Shown: one piece after another, positions 12,984-13,996 of the stretch
Layout of the letters: the number at the start of each line of letters is the position of its first letter
How positions within the stretch are numbered: the stretch's first letter is position 1
Source of the DNA: Ignavibacteriota bacterium
GTDB lineage: Bacteria; Bacteroidota; Ignavibacteria; Tepidaquicellales; Tepidaquicellaceae
NCBI GenBank assembly: GCA_003158365.1
Contig: PMIW01000142.1
Location: 1-13,996 of the forward strand
Reading direction: 5' to 3'
DNA: 13,996 nt
Translations under genes and position numbers: made by a program
The notes under the pieces: generated by a model
What the model saw: only the letters and a program-made list of their open reading frames with translations
Told to the model about the DNA's origin: nothing
Databases searched by the model: none

Positions 12984-13955
12984 TTAAAACTTTTGATTTT
13001 TATGCCATCTCCAGGCAGTTTCCAGAATTCTTTCAAGATTATATTCAGGAATCCATCCCAGCACTTCTTTTGCTTTTTTATTATCCGCTATTAATACAGC
13101 AGGGTCACCGGCACGCCTGGCAACAATTTCGGATTTGATTTCCTTGCCTGTAATTTTCCGCGCTGCATCAATAATTTCCTTCACGGAGTATCCGTTTCCC
13201 GTTCCCAGATTTATGACTGTTGATTTATTGTTATTTAAATAATCCAAGGCTCTGATATGTGCATCTGCCAGATCGTTAACGTGAATATAATCCCTTATGC
13301 AGGTTCCGTCTTTTGTCGGATAATCATTGCCGTAAATTTTTATTTTTTCTCTTTTTCCTAAAGCGGTAAACAGAACCAGAGGAATTAAATGAGGCTCAGG
13401 GTCGTGACTCTCTCCAATTGCCCCGTCATCCGAGCATCCTGCCGCATTGAAATATCGCAGTGCAGCACATTTTAACCCGTGCGAATTATCAAAATCGCTC
13501 AGAATGTTTTCAATCATATATTTAGTACGCGCATACGGATTAATCGGATTCGCAGGTTCTTTTTCAGAAATAGGAATATTTTCAGGATTTCCGTAAATCG
13601 AACAGGTTGAAGAAAAAACAAATTTCTTTATTCCCAGTTCATTAATGACTTTTATAAGATTAAAACTTCCGACAACATTATTCCTGTAATACAAACCCGG
13701 ATTCTCAACAGATTCGCCTACGTAAGCAAATGCGGCAAAATGTATTACTACATCAACAGGATATTTTTTTATTGCTTTAAATAATCCATCTTCATCAAGC
13801 AAATCAGCTTTTTCAAAATACACTTTATCAGGAACTGATTCCCTGTGACCTCGGGATAAGTTGTCAAGAATGATTACTTCTAATCCTTTATCCATTAATT
13901 TTCTTACAGTGTGAGACCCGATATAACCAGCTCCACCGGTTACAAGTACAGCCAT
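12984..13955 (-). CDS. galE: UDP-glucose 4-epimerase
   Basis: This 323-residue extended SDR interconverts UDP-galactose and UDP-glucose with tightly bound NAD. The Rossmann loop is TGGAGYIGSH at 6-15. HFAAFAYVGESVENPGLYY around 72-90 is the GalE-specific block. S116/T117 in FSSTCSIYG and Y141/K145 in NPYARTK form the catalytic site. RYFNAAG (167-173) and GTCIRDYIHVNDLADAH complete the family signature. It heads the visible - strand series galE, rfbA, rfbC, ugd. The 31-base gap to rfbA has no terminator, so co-transcription is likely. It could supply UDP-galactose for glycan synthesis or salvage galactose, and some GalE enzymes also act on N-acetylated sugars; the sequence alone does not settle this. 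The 41 bases upstream to the window edge show no clear promoter, so further genes may precede it. Confidence 0.95.
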   Translation of the reverse strand: MAVLVTGGAGYIGSHTVRKLMDKGLEVIILDNLSRGHRESVPDKVYFEKADLLDEDGLFKAIKKYPVDVVIHFAAFAYVGESVENPGLYYRNNVVGSFNLIKVINELGIKKFVFSSTCSIYGNPENIPISEKEPANPINPYARTKYMIENILSDFDNSHGLKCAALRYFNAAGCSDDGAIGESHDPEPHLIPLVLFTALGKREKIKIYGNDYPTKDGTCIRDYIHVNDLADAHIRALDYLNNNKSTVINLGTGNGYSVKEIIDAARKITGKEIKSEIVARRAGDPAVLIADNKKAKEVLGWIPEYNLERILETAWRWHKNQKF

Positions 13956-13996
13956 TTTCTTAAAAATTGTTATTAATTTGAGTAAATTAATTAAAA

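Overview
The window looks like ordinary chromosome from a low-GC member of the Bacteroidota/Chlorobi group, most like Ignavibacteria. Three things suggest this. One secreted protein ends in a type IX secretion (T9SS) sorting domain with the YPNPFNPTT signature. There is a CarboxypepD_reg-plus-plug outer-membrane beta-barrel protein of the family typical of Bacteroidota. Several upstream regions carry candidate Bacteroidota-type promoters (TTG ... TAnnTTTG), and some genes lack a Shine-Dalgarno sequence. The taxonomic placement is inference from protein features, not from a marker gene.

Layout. At 1-111 the + strand carries only the last codons of a gene whose tail resembles MeaB/ArgK-type GTPases. 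At 170-4303 (- strand) lie two cell-envelope genes: a secreted seven-repeat YCF48/BNR-like protein with a T9SS tail, and a TonB-dependent-receptor-like outer-membrane barrel. The same hairpin terminator module follows each of them. At 4655-5782 (- strand) is asnA (ammonia-dependent asparagine synthetase), divergent from a malic enzyme with a C-terminal phosphotransacetylase-like domain at 5986-8244 (+ strand). A small zinc-ribbon FmdB-family gene follows at 8338-8583 (- strand). Next comes a roughly 370-base non-coding stretch with three related palindromes.

From 8952 to the end the window is a nucleotide-sugar region. A UDP-glucuronate decarboxylase (uxs, + strand) converges on a - strand series that reads galE, rfbA, rfbC, then, past a 91-base inverted-repeat element, ugd. 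Together GalE, Ugd and Uxs can connect UDP-galactose, UDP-glucose, UDP-glucuronate and UDP-xylose. RfbA and RfbC supply the first and third steps of dTDP-L-rhamnose synthesis. rfbB and rfbD are not in the window. These sugars would feed surface polysaccharide or glycan synthesis.

All complete genes look intact and belong to known families, and I see no previously undescribed protein system. The less explained material is intergenic: a duplicated terminator module, a TIR-bounded 91-base element, a palindrome trio, three copies of a 10-base motif upstream of the outer-membrane receptor gene, and short tandem repeats just after stop codons. No tRNA, rRNA, CRISPR array, insertion-sequence transposase or riboswitch was recognised.
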